Origin: JBDSEG01 sp039920165 | Lineage (GTDB): Bacteria; Pseudomonadota; Gammaproteobacteria; Burkholderiales; Burkholderiaceae_C | Assembly (NCBI GenBank): GCA_039920165.1 | Contig: JBDSEG010000277.1 | Coordinates: 1 to 32,705 of the forward strand | Direction of reading: 5' to 3' | Length of the DNA stretch: 32,705 nt | In this document: piece by piece, positions 16,190 through 23,623 of the stretch | Layout of the letters: every line of letters begins with the position of its first letter | Numbering within the stretch: position 1 is the first letter of the stretch | The notes under the pieces: model-generated | Told to the model about the DNA's origin: nothing | Database searches by the model: none | The model's input: only the letters and a program-made list of their open reading frames with translations | Position numbers and translations under genes: made by a program

Positions 16190-17308
16190 TCACGAAGCCA
16201 TTCGTTCGAGGCGCCAGCCCTGGTAACGCAGCGCGAGCAGCGCGCCGCCGATGATTGCGGCGAGTGCGATGAAGCTTCCCAGCGACAGCGTCGATACGCC
16301 CGACAGCCCCTGCCCGACGGTGCAGCCGAGCGCGGTGACGCCGCCAACACCCATCAGCAATCCGCCGACGAGATGGTTCGCCACATCCTCGGTGCCGCCG
16401 AAACCCTCCCAGCGAAAGCTGCGCCCGAGCAAGGCGGCGATGGCCGAGCCGAGCACGACACCGACGACGCTCACGATGCCCAGCGTGAGCAGCTTGGACT
16501 TGTCGCTGAAGAACATCAGCCAGTCGAGCGTGTAGGCGACCGGCGCGACCATGCTGAGCGACTCCATGCGGCGCGAGTTGGTGCCGAGAAAGGCCTCCTC
16601 GAGCGTGGCCGGATCTTCGGCCACGTGTCCGAGGCGGCCCGAGACCCACCAGACCGCGACGATGACCAGGCCGATGCCGAGGCCGCCCAACCAGACCTCG
16701 GCGCCACGCCCTTCACGGCGCATCAGCACCCAGGCGAGCAGGGGCAGCGCGACCAGCAGCGCGACCGCGAGCGCGAGCGTGGGCACCGCCATGCCGCTCG
16801 CCCCGGCCAGCAAGGTCGGCACGTCCTGCCCGCTCGGCAACGTGATGGCGACGCTGTCGACCGTCGAGGTGCGCAGCACGGCGGTGACGCCGCGCAACGT
16901 CGCGAAAGCCGAGAGACCGAGCACGATCAGCACGACCAGCGACTTGAGGTTGCCCGCGCCCAGGCGCACCAGGCTCTTGCTGCCGCAGCCCGACGCCAGC
17001 ACCATCCCGAACCCGAACATCAGCCCGCCCACGACCGCCGAGAGCCAGAGCAGGCGTGGACCGGCATAGTAGGTATTGCGGGCCTCGATCCAGCCGAGCC
17101 AGACCATGGTGTTGAAGCCGACCACCGCCACCGCGACCGCCAGCGCCCACATGCGCGCGCGCGTCCAGTCGCCCATGTTGACCACGTCGGCCACGGCGCC
17201 CATGGTGCAGAAGTGGCTGCGCTGCGCGATCGCGCCGAACACCATCGCGAGGGCGAATGAGGCCCACAGGACCTGCGAGAGGATGCGGGCGGTGTCGAGT
17301 TCGGGCAT
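16190..17308 (-). CDS. YeeE/YedE family sulfur transporter (TsuA-like)
   Basis: A 372-residue integral membrane protein with about nine or more hydrophobic segments in two related halves. Cysteine motifs characteristic of YeeE/YedE are present: HFCTMGAVAD (C34), ASGCGSKSLVRLGAGN (C108) and TALGCTVGQGLSG (C329). In TsuA, conserved cysteines pass thiosulfate through the pore. The position in the second half that pairs with C34 carries no cysteine here (NSRRMESLSMVAPV), which may alter substrate choice. It lies upstream of fccA and fccB on the same strand, so a role in importing thiosulfate or another reduced sulfur species is likely. The ATG at 17308 begins at a natural N-terminus; the longer frame runs into nusB. 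Confidence 0.82.
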   Translation of the reverse strand: MPELDTARILSQVLWASFALAMVFGAIAQRSHFCTMGAVADVVNMGDWTRARMWALAVAVAVVGFNTMVWLGWIEARNTYYAGPRLLWLSAVVGGLMFGFGMVLASGCGSKSLVRLGAGNLKSLVVLIVLGLSAFATLRGVTAVLRTSTVDSVAITLPSGQDVPTLLAGASGMAVPTLALAVALLVALPLLAWVLMRREGRGAEVWLGGLGIGLVIVAVWWVSGRLGHVAEDPATLEEAFLGTNSRRMESLSMVAPVAYTLDWLMFFSDKSKLLTLGIVSVVGVVLGSAIAALLGRSFRWEGFGGTEDVANHLVGGLLMGVGGVTALGCTVGQGLSGVSTLSLGSFIALAAIIGGALLALRYQGWRLERMAS

Positions 17309-17352
17309 GCGCGAATTCTCGCCGCAGCGGCGTGCGAATCCCGCTCGCGACC

Positions 17353-17871
17353 TCAGCGCCGCGCGGCGCGACGCGCTTCGACCTCGACCGGACGCAGCAC
17401 CGACGCCGCCTTGTCGAGCACGCCATTCACATATTTGTGGCCGTCGGTGCCGCCGAAGCTCTTGGCCAGCTCGACCGCCTCGTTGATCGCGACGCGATAC
17501 GGAATCTCGATGCAGTGCTTGAGCTCGTACACGCCGATCATCAGCACGCCGTGTTCGACCGGCGACAGCAGCGCGGTCTTGCGGTCGAGAAAGCGCGCCA
17601 GTACCGCATCGATCTCGGCGGCCTCGACGATGCTGCCGTGCAACAGCGCCTGGTAGTGCGCCAGATCGCATTTGCCGAATTCGTCCTGCTCGCGCATATG
17701 GGCGTCGATCGCGCCCGCATCGGTCTGCGATACCAGCCACTCGTACAACCCTTGAAGCGCGAACTCGCGCGCCCGCCGACGTCCCGATTTGGGCTGAACG
17801 CGCTTGGCCGCGGGCGGCGGCACTTCGGGTTTGTCGACTGCTTCCTTATCGATACCTTCCGGCTCGCTCAC
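17353..17871 (-). CDS. nusB: Transcription antitermination factor NusB
   Basis: A 172-residue protein with the all-helical NusB domain from about residue 29 (GRRRAREFALQGLYEWLV). The segments VEHGVLMIGVYELKH and IPYRVAINEAVELAKSFGG (about 102-139) are strongly diagnostic. With NusE (S10) it binds boxA RNA and supports rRNA antitermination. The first 28 residues and the basic tail are extra compared with E. coli NusB (139 residues), as is common in betaproteobacteria. The start is GTG, overlapping the ribH stop as GTGA, the usual ribH-nusB coupling. Confidence 0.96.
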   Translation of the reverse strand: MSEPEGIDKEAVDKPEVPPPAAKRVQPKSGRRRAREFALQGLYEWLVSQTDAGAIDAHMREQDEFGKCDLAHYQALLHGSIVEAAEIDAVLARFLDRKTALLSPVEHGVLMIGVYELKHCIEIPYRVAINEAVELAKSFGGTDGHKYVNGVLDKAASVLRPVEVEARRAARR

Positions 17872-18332
17872 AGCAGATCTTCCATCAGGTTCGCCATCTC
17901 GACCGCGACCCGCGCCGCGTCGCGCCCCTTGTCAGCCACCCGGGCCCAGGCCTGGGCCTCGGTCTCGACGGTGAGGATGGCGTTGGCGATCGGGATCTCG
18001 TGGTCGAGGCTGACCCGTGATACGCCGGCCGCACTCTCGTTGGCGACGAGTTCGAAGTGGTAGGTCGCGCCGCGCACGACGCAGCCGAGCGCGATCAGCG
18101 CGTCGTAGCCTTCGCTCTGGGCCAGCGCGAAGAGGGCGAGCGGAATCTCGAGCGCACCCGGCACGCTGATATGGCGGATCTGCGCCTCGACCACGCCGAG
18201 CACCGCGAGTTCGTCGAGGCAGGCCTTCGCCAGCGCCTCGGTCAGCGCCGCATTGAAGCGCGCCTGCACGATGCCGATCCGCAGATCGCGGCCGTCGGTC
18301 TGGCCGGGACGGCCCTGGTCAGCGTCGCGCAT
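17868..18332 (-). CDS. ribH: 6,7-dimethyl-8-ribityllumazine synthase
   Basis: A 154-residue lumazine synthase that joins 5-amino-6-ribitylamino-uracil and 3,4-dihydroxy-2-butanone 4-phosphate, the penultimate step of riboflavin synthesis. Family motifs are IGIVQARFNAALTEAL (about 18-33), SVPGALEIPLA (about 56-66), ALGCVVRGATYHFELVANE (about 81-99; contains the catalytic His) and the final segment with IPIANAILTVE. It starts 24 nt after ribBX and overlaps nusB. Subunits normally assemble into pentamers or capsids. Confidence 0.96.
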   Translation of the reverse strand: MRDADQGRPGQTDGRDLRIGIVQARFNAALTEALAKACLDELAVLGVVEAQIRHISVPGALEIPLALFALAQSEGYDALIALGCVVRGATYHFELVANESAAGVSRVSLDHEIPIANAILTVETEAQAWARVADKGRDAARVAVEMANLMEDLL

Positions 18333-18356
18333 GGGTTTGTCTTCGGGTAAGGAAAA

Positions 18357-19454
18357 TCATTCTTCGGCACCGACGAAACCGGTGACCTCGAGGCCGTAGC
18401 CTGTCATGCTGGGCATGCGGCGCGGCCGCCCGAGCAGTCGCATGCGCGCGATGCCCAGCTCGCGCAGGATCTGCGCGCCGATGCCGTAGGTCCGCAGGTC
18501 GGTCTGCGCGCGCGGCGGCGCCGGGCGGGTCTCGCCGCCCGCCACGTGGTGCAGCAGCGACTCGACGCCTTCGCCACAGTTGAGCAGCACGGCCGCGCTG
18601 CGTTCGTTCGCGTGCAGCAGCGCCAGCGCCTTCGGCAGCGGCCAAGAATGGCCCTGGTCGCCCGCGTCGAGCAGGTCCATCACCGACAGCGGCTCGTGTA
18701 CTCGCACCAGCACCTCGTCGCCCGCGCCCCACCGCCCGCGCGTCAGGGCCAGGTGCAGGCCGCCGGTGCGGTCGCGAAAGGCGCTGCACTCGAAGGTTCC
18801 CTGCGCGGTCGTGAGTTCGCGCCGGCCAATGCGCTCGATCAGGCTTTCGTTGCGGCTGCGGTGTTCGATCAGGTCGGCGATGGTGCCGATCTTCAGGCCG
18901 TGCTCGCGTGCGAAGACCATCAGGTCGGGCAGCCGCGCCATGGTGCCGTCGTCGTTCATCACCTCGCAGATGACGGCCGCGGGCGAGAGGCCGGCCATCG
19001 CGGCGAGATCGCAGCCTGCTTCGGTATGGCCGGCGCGCATCAGCACGCCGCCGTCCTGCGCCTGCAGCGGAAAGATGTGACCGGGCTGGACCAGGTCGGC
19101 TACCTTGGCGTCGCGCGCGACCGCGGCCTGCACGGTGCGCGAACGGTCGGCGGCCGAGATACCGGTGGTCACGCCCGTCGCGGCCTCGATCGAAACCGTG
19201 AACGCAGTCCCGTGACGGGTGCCGTTGCGCGATGCCATGGCCGGCAGTTGCAGGCGCTCGCAACGGTCGCGGGTCAGCGTGAGGCAGATCAGGCCGCGCC
19301 CGAAGCGTGCCATGAAGTTGATCGCCTCGGGAGTGACGTGCTCGGCTGCAAGCACCAGATCGCCCTCGTTCTCGCGATCCTCCTCGTCGACCAGGATGAC
19401 CATCTTTCCGGCGGCCAGTTCGGTGACGAGTTCGGGGATGGCGGCGATCGACAT
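18357..19454 (-). CDS. ribB: 3,4-dihydroxy-2-butanone 4-phosphate synthase with a degenerate GTP cyclohydrolase II domain (RibBX type)
   Basis: A 365-residue two-domain protein. The N-terminal RibB domain (about 1-205) is intact: DEEDRENEGDLV, RHGTAFTVSIEA, FPLQAQDGGVLMRAGHTEAGCDLA. It converts ribulose 5-phosphate to the four-carbon riboflavin precursor. The C-terminal RibA-like domain (about 210-365) lacks the zinc motif C-x10-C-x-C and its surrounding ECLTGD/RCDCG sequence; the equivalent region reads RVHEPLSVMDLLDAGDQ. The end (LRTYGIGAQILRELG...GYGLEV) still shows its RibA origin. It should therefore have no GTP cyclohydrolase II activity, as described for RibBX proteins. I start at 19454 (MSIAAIPEL), the canonical RibB start; an upstream in-frame ATG at 19499 would add 15 residues. 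No FMN riboswitch sequence is seen upstream. Confidence 0.92.
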   Translation of the reverse strand: MSIAAIPELVTELAAGKMVILVDEEDRENEGDLVLAAEHVTPEAINFMARFGRGLICLTLTRDRCERLQLPAMASRNGTRHGTAFTVSIEAATGVTTGISAADRSRTVQAAVARDAKVADLVQPGHIFPLQAQDGGVLMRAGHTEAGCDLAAMAGLSPAAVICEVMNDDGTMARLPDLMVFAREHGLKIGTIADLIEHRSRNESLIERIGRRELTTAQGTFECSAFRDRTGGLHLALTRGRWGAGDEVLVRVHEPLSVMDLLDAGDQGHSWPLPKALALLHANERSAAVLLNCGEGVESLLHHVAGGETRPAPPRAQTDLRTYGIGAQILRELGIARMRLLGRPRRMPSMTGYGLEVTGFVGAEE

Positions 19455-19516
19455 GGGGTCCGGATTGTAGGGTTCGGCGCCGTTCACGAAGAGCGCCATG
19501 CGGGGGACGTTTTCTT

Positions 19517-19615
19517 TCGGACGCGAACACACAAAGGACGCAAAGTACAAAAAAGTCTTTGGCCTTTCTTCGCGAGCTTTGCGACCTTTGCGCCTTCGCG
19601 TCCGGTAATTTCGTC
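19517..19615. repeat. Dispersed long palindrome, copy 1
   Basis: Left arm 19517-19545 and right arm 19577-19605 form an inverted repeat of 29 bp with about five mismatches, built of AAAGGACGCAAAG-like units. It occupies the gap between ribE and ribBX. Read on the minus strand from 19615 it matches copy 2 (28748 onward) closely: GACGAARTTACCG, then CGCGAAGGCGC, then CGCAAAG. It is a dispersed element, not a gene. Confidence 0.85.
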
Positions 19616-19622
19616 CCACAAA

Positions 19623-20261
19623 TCAAGCGTCGCGCGACACCTCAACCCGCAAGCTCAGCATTCGTTCGACATAGCGCGCGATCAGGTCGATCTCGAGGTT
19701 GACCGGGCTGCCCTGCGCGAGCGCGCCGAGTGTGGTGTGCGCGAGGGTGTGCGGGACGAGGTTGATGCTCAGCTCGCAGGCCGCCGCCGAGTCGGCGACG
19801 CGGTTGACGGTCAGGCTCACGCCATTCACCGTGATGGACCCCTTAACCGCCAGAAAACGCGCGAGTTCGCGCGGTGCGGCGATGCGCAGCTCCCACGATT
19901 CACCGACCGGCGCGAAATGGACGACGCTGCCGATCCCGTCGACGTGGCCGCTGACGAGGTGACCGCCGAGCCGGTCGTGGGCGCGCATCGCCTTCTCGAG
20001 GTTCACGGCGCCCGGTCGATCGAGTCCCGCGGTGCGTGCCAGGCTTTCGGCCGAGATATCGATCTCGAAACGCGTGCGCGCAGAATCGAACGCGGTCGCC
20101 GTCATGCAGGCGCCGTTGATCGCAATGCTGTCGCCCGGCTGCACGTCGGCGAGAAAGCCGGCGGGCGCCTCGACCTGCAGCCGCATGCCGTGTCCGGCGT
20201 CGGCACCGAGCGGCGTGGCAGCGACGATGCGGCCGAGGGCGTTGACGATCCCGGTGAACAT
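19623..20261 (-). CDS. ribE: Riboflavin synthase, alpha subunit
   Basis: A 212-residue protein made of two similar lumazine-binding barrels. It starts MFTGIVNALGRI, as nearly all members do. Repeat 1 includes DSIAINGACMTATAF (about 43-57) and repeat 2 includes GSITVNGVSLTVNRV (about 135-149). AHDRLGGHLVSGHVDGIG (about 93-110) links the halves. It dismutates two lumazines to riboflavin and the ribitylamino-uracil. It begins 7 nt after thyA. The usual first gene, ribD, is not present in this cluster. Confidence 0.96.
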   Translation of the reverse strand: MFTGIVNALGRIVAATPLGADAGHGMRLQVEAPAGFLADVQPGDSIAINGACMTATAFDSARTRFEIDISAESLARTAGLDRPGAVNLEKAMRAHDRLGGHLVSGHVDGIGSVVHFAPVGESWELRIAAPRELARFLAVKGSITVNGVSLTVNRVADSAAACELSINLVPHTLAHTTLGALAQGSPVNLEIDLIARYVERMLSLRVEVSRDA

Positions 20262-20268
20262 GGCGTCG

Positions 20269-21102
20269 TCAGACGGCCACCGGCGCCTTGATGGCCGGGT
20301 GGTGCTGGTAATCGACGAGCTCGAAATCCTCGTACTCGTAGTCGAGGATCGAGGCCGGACGGCGTTTGATGCTCAGCGTCGGATACGCGTACGGATCGCG
20401 CGCCAGTTGTAGCTCGACCTGTTCGGCGTGGTTCGCATAGAGATGGCAGTCGCCGCCGGTCCAGACGAAATCGCCGACATCGAGGTCGCACTGCTGCGCG
20501 AGCATGTGCGTGAGCAGCGCATAGCTCGCGATATTGAAGGGCACGCCCAAAAAGATATCGGCGCTGCGCTGGTAGAGCTGGCAGCTCAGCGTGCCGCGGG
20601 TTGCCGGCGCGACGGCCGGCGCGACATAGAACTGGAACAGAGCGTGGCACGGCAGCAGCGCCATCTTGGACAGCTCGGCTACGTTCCAGGCGCTGACGAG
20701 GATGCGGCGCGAATCGGGATTCGTCTTTAGCTGCTTCACGACATCGGCGATCTGGTCGATATGGCCGCCATCGGGGGTCGGCCAGGATCGCCACTGCACG
20801 CCGTAGACCGGGCCGAGGCTGCCGTCGCGCGCGGCCCATTCGTTCCAGATCGTCACGCCGCGCTCCTGCAGCCAGCGCGCGTTGCCATCGCCACGCAGGA
20901 ACCACAGCAGCTCGAGCACGATGGATCGGAAGTGCACCTTCTTCGTCGTGACGAGCGGAAAGCCAGCGGCCAGGTCGAAGCGCATCTGGTGCCCGAACAC
21001 GCTCGTGGTGCCGGTCCCGGTGCGGTCGGGCTTGAAGACGCCGTGGTCGCGCACGTGGCGCATCAGGTCTTCGTAGGGGTGAGGGATTCTCGCAGCGGTC
21101 AC
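20269..21102 (-). CDS. thyA: Thymidylate synthase
   Basis: A 277-residue ThyA that methylates dUMP to dTMP using methylene-tetrahydrofolate. Folate/phosphate-site residues R27 (DRTGTGT) and R132-R133 (SRRILVSAWN), the nucleophile C152 (LLPCHALFQFYV) and the nucleotide site VPFNIASYALL are all visible. The C-terminus (IKAPVAV) is the expected mobile tail. The start is GTG at 21102, immediately after the ccdB stop, with GGAG 8 nt upstream inside ccdB, so translation is probably coupled to the toxin gene. It is followed by ribE after 7 nt. Confidence 0.97.
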   Translation of the reverse strand: MTAARIPHPYEDLMRHVRDHGVFKPDRTGTGTTSVFGHQMRFDLAAGFPLVTTKKVHFRSIVLELLWFLRGDGNARWLQERGVTIWNEWAARDGSLGPVYGVQWRSWPTPDGGHIDQIADVVKQLKTNPDSRRILVSAWNVAELSKMALLPCHALFQFYVAPAVAPATRGTLSCQLYQRSADIFLGVPFNIASYALLTHMLAQQCDLDVGDFVWTGGDCHLYANHAEQVELQLARDPYAYPTLSIKRRPASILDYEYEDFELVDYQHHPAIKAPVAV

Positions 21103-21417
21103 TCAATGAGCTCCGAACAGTGTGTCGAGCGCGTCCTGGATTGCTGCGCGCGCGTCGCGCAGATTGGCCACGGGTTTGCGCAATTCGCTCGCCGGGATGG
21201 CGCCGAGAGCGGCCGTATCGAGGACGACGCGATCGTCGGCCACGTTCAGCACCGGGTTGAGTCCGCGCGCGCACGGCCCGAAAGCGGCCTCGCGGCGCAG
21301 CGGAATCACGACGCGCGTCGTCAATCCGTCGATGAATTCGTTCTGCACGTCGATCAAAAAGGGGGTGAGCTTGCGTTCGCCGGCGACCGGATTGACATGC
21401 ACGTCGAAGCGCGCCAC
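21103..21417 (-). CDS. ccdB: CcdB-family toxin
   Basis: A 104-residue protein matching CcdB across its length: ARFDVHVNP at the start, LTPFLIDVQNEFID (about 18-31), TTRVVIPLRRE and the final helix RAAIQDALDTLF. Plasmid CcdB poisons DNA gyrase subunit GyrA. That activity depends on the last three residues, Trp-Gly-Ile, in the F-plasmid protein; here they align with Gly-Ala-His, so gyrase poisoning is doubtful. The start is GTG at 21417, one base after the ccdA stop. It is directly followed by thyA with no spacer. Confidence 0.85.
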   Translation of the reverse strand: MARFDVHVNPVAGERKLTPFLIDVQNEFIDGLTTRVVIPLRREAAFGPCARGLNPVLNVADDRVVLDTAALGAIPASELRKPVANLRDARAAIQDALDTLFGAH

Positions 21418-21418
21418 G

Positions 21419-21670
21419 TCAGCGTTCCTTGGCGAACGAACGGTATTTGGCCAGCGGGAGACCTTCGCACTCGATGCGCGCGTTATAGGCGGCGATCGCT
21501 TCCTTGTTGTCCTCGTTCCAGCGCTGCCAGTAGCGCCGCTGCACCTCTTCGGCCAGCAGCGCATCGACGGTCTGCGAGATATTCATGCCGAGCTCGCGCG
21601 CCATGTCGAGCACCTTGGCGTTCAGGGTGAGGTTGGTCGCGCGCTTAAGGGGCGCTCCACGTTGCAGCAT
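21419..21670 (-). CDS. ccdA: CcdA-family antitoxin
   Basis: An 83-residue antitoxin. The N-terminal ribbon-helix-helix part (KRATNLTLNAKVLDMARELGMNISQ, about 9-33) binds DNA. The C-terminal part (RRYWQRWNEDNKEAIAAYNARIECEGLPLAKYR) is the toxin-binding tail, with the RxxxWxxENxxAI pattern of CcdA. I start at the ATG 21670, which has GGAGG at 6 nt spacing; a TTG one codon upstream is also open. ccdB follows after one base. Palindromes at 21688-21705 are likely autoregulatory sites. The pair lies between an ABC exporter gene and thyA, as an insertion in an otherwise housekeeping cluster. Confidence 0.9.
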   Translation of the reverse strand: MLQRGAPLKRATNLTLNAKVLDMARELGMNISQTVDALLAEEVQRRYWQRWNEDNKEAIAAYNARIECEGLPLAKYRSFAKER

Positions 21671-21687
21671 CAAAAGCCTCCATCGAT

Positions 21688-21705
21688 CATGCGCATGAAT
21701 TATGC
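21688..21705 (-). promoter_or_regulatory. Candidate promoter/operator of ccdAB
   Basis: Two overlapping palindromes, CATGCGCATG (21688-21697) and GCAT-GAATT-ATGC (21693-21705), lie 18-35 nt upstream of the ccdA start. On the minus strand the second includes CATAAT, a good -10-like hexamer. No convincing -35 is visible. Repressor binding by the CcdA/CcdB complex is inferred from family behaviour. Confidence 0.4.
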
Positions 21706-21730
21706 CTTTGACGATGCGCGTCGCACCCGC

Positions 21731-23539
21731 TCAAGCCTCGAACTGCAGCGCCGCGAGTCGGGCGTACAGCCCACCGCGGGCGATCAGTTCGGCATGGCTG
21801 CCGGTATCGACGATCTCGCCGGCTTCCATCACGACGATGCGGTCGGCGCGCTGCACTGTCGACAGGCGGTGCGCGATGACGAGCGTGGTGCGGTCCTTCA
21901 TCGCCGACTCGAGCGCCGCCTGCACCATCCGCTCGCTCTCGGCGTCGAGCGCGCTGGTCGCTTCGTCGAGCAGCAGCAGCGGCGGATTCTTGAGCATCGC
22001 GCGCGCGATGCTGATGCGCTGGCGCTGCCCTCCCGACAGGCGCACGCCACGCTCGCCGAGAAAGGTCTGGTAGCCCTGCGGCAGCGCGACGATGAAATCG
22101 TGCGCATAGGCCGCTTGCGCTGCGCCAACGACCTCGGCATCGCTCGCCTGCGGACGGCCGTAGCGGATGTTCTCCATCGCATCGGCCGAAAAGATGACGC
22201 TGTCCTGCGGCACGATGCCGATGCGTTCGCGCAGTTCGGACAGCGCCATGCTGCGCACCGGCACGCCGTCGAGCAGAACCTGCCCCGACGCCGCATCGTA
22301 AAAGCGCAGCAGCAACTGGAACACCGTGCTCTTGCCGGCGCCGCTCGGGCCGACCAGGGCGATGGTTTCGCCCGGCTTCGCTTCCAGGCTGAATCCGGCC
22401 AGAGCGAGTTGGCGCGGGCGCGACGGGTAGCGGAAGTCGACCCGTTCCAGCCGCACCGCCGAGCCGCCCTGCGCCGGCGCGAGGGCCTGCGGCTGCGCCG
22501 GCGAAGCGATCGGCGAGCGCATGGCCAGCAATTCCATCAGCCGCTCGGTCGCGCCGGCGGCGCGCAGCAGGTCGCCGTAGACCTCGGCCAGCACCGCGAC
22601 GCTGCTGACGAGGATCACGACGTACACCACCGTCTGCCCGAGGTGGCCGGCCGTGATATCGCCGCGCAGCACTGCCTGCGTGCCCTGGTACAGGCCCCAC
22701 AGCAGCGCGCCGAAGGTGGCGGTGATGATGAAGGCGACCAGCATCGAGCGCATGCGGGTCCGGGTGATGGCGGTCGAGAAGGCGTTTTCGGTCGAGGTGT
22801 CGAAGCGCTGCGACTCGCGCTCCTCCTGCGTATAGCTCTGCACCACCGGGATTGCGTTCAGCACCTCGGCCGCGATGGCGCTCGAGTCGGCGACACGGTC
22901 CTGGCTCGCCCGACTGAGCTTGCGCACCCGGCGGCCAAAGAAAAGCGAAGGCAGGACGACCAGCACCAGGATGCCGAGCACCTGGGTCATCACGTAGGGA
23001 TTTGTGATGACCAGCATTGCCATCGCGCCGATTCCCATCACCGTATTGCGCAGCCCCATCGACAGGCTCGAGCCGACGACGGTCTGCACCAGCGTGGTAT
23101 CGGTTGTCAGGCGCGACAACACCTCGCCGGTCTGCGTGGTCTCGAAGAATTCAGGGCTCTGACGCAGCACGTGGCGGTAGACCGCGTTGCGCAGGTCGGC
23201 GGTCACGCGCTCGCCGATCCAGCTCACCATATAAAAGCGCAGTGCCGAGAACACGCCAAGCGCGGCACCGACTCCGAACAGGGCGAAGAAGTGTTCGCGC
23301 AAGGCCATCACGCGCGTTCCGCTGTCGGCCGAAACGAGGCCCTGGTCGATGAGCGACTTGAGCGCCACCGGCAGCACCAGCGTGCTCATCGCCGCGAGCA
23401 CCAGGAACAGCGCCGCCAGCGCGATGCGAACCCGGTACGGACGCAGAAAGGGCAGCAGTCCGCGCAGCGGGAAGACGTCGGGCGCCGCAGCGGCGCGGGC
23501 CGGTCGCAGGGTGCCCGAGGGCAGGGTATCGGCGGGCAT
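21731..23539 (-). CDS. ABC exporter, fused permease and ATPase (MsbA/LmrA type)
   Basis: A 602-residue half-transporter that would act as a homodimer in the inner membrane. The type I exporter transmembrane domain spans about 30-325, with six helices and the EFFETTQTGEVLSRLTTDT coupling segment. The nucleotide-binding domain (about 355-595) has Walker A GPSGAGKST (about 391-399), Q-loop IVPQD, signature LSGGQRQR, Walker B LLLLDEATSALD and the H-loop IAHRLST. All ATPase motifs are intact. It resembles the ABC transporters of lipid, drug or peptide export (ABCB class). The substrate cannot be told, and no lpxK or kdsB is nearby to suggest MsbA itself. It is divergent from the 468-residue orphan across 84 nt. 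Confidence 0.88.
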   Translation of the reverse strand: MPADTLPSGTLRPARAAAAPDVFPLRGLLPFLRPYRVRIALAALFLVLAAMSTLVLPVALKSLIDQGLVSADSGTRVMALREHFFALFGVGAALGVFSALRFYMVSWIGERVTADLRNAVYRHVLRQSPEFFETTQTGEVLSRLTTDTTLVQTVVGSSLSMGLRNTVMGIGAMAMLVITNPYVMTQVLGILVLVVLPSLFFGRRVRKLSRASQDRVADSSAIAAEVLNAIPVVQSYTQEERESQRFDTSTENAFSTAITRTRMRSMLVAFIITATFGALLWGLYQGTQAVLRGDITAGHLGQTVVYVVILVSSVAVLAEVYGDLLRAAGATERLMELLAMRSPIASPAQPQALAPAQGGSAVRLERVDFRYPSRPRQLALAGFSLEAKPGETIALVGPSGAGKSTVFQLLLRFYDAASGQVLLDGVPVRSMALSELRERIGIVPQDSVIFSADAMENIRYGRPQASDAEVVGAAQAAYAHDFIVALPQGYQTFLGERGVRLSGGQRQRISIARAMLKNPPLLLLDEATSALDAESERMVQAALESAMKDRTTLVIAHRLSTVQRADRIVVMEAGEIVDTGSHAELIARGGLYARLAALQFEA

Positions 23540-23623
23540 CGGGCGAGTTTAGGTGAGCGCTTGTTGACGCCACGCCCGCGCGCGCCAATCATCCGGCACC
23601 CGAGCGCGCTTCGAAAGCCACCC

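Noticed and set aside
19455..19622. FMN riboswitch ahead of ribBX
   Set aside because: No sequence like the conserved FMN aptamer was found. The segment holds the dispersed palindrome.
21122..23623. Extension of the orphan gene upstream into a 1302-codon frame
   Set aside because: The extra 834 codons are antisense to the ABC exporter and ccdAB and read as low-complexity Arg/Gln/His-rich sequence. The natural start is near 23624.
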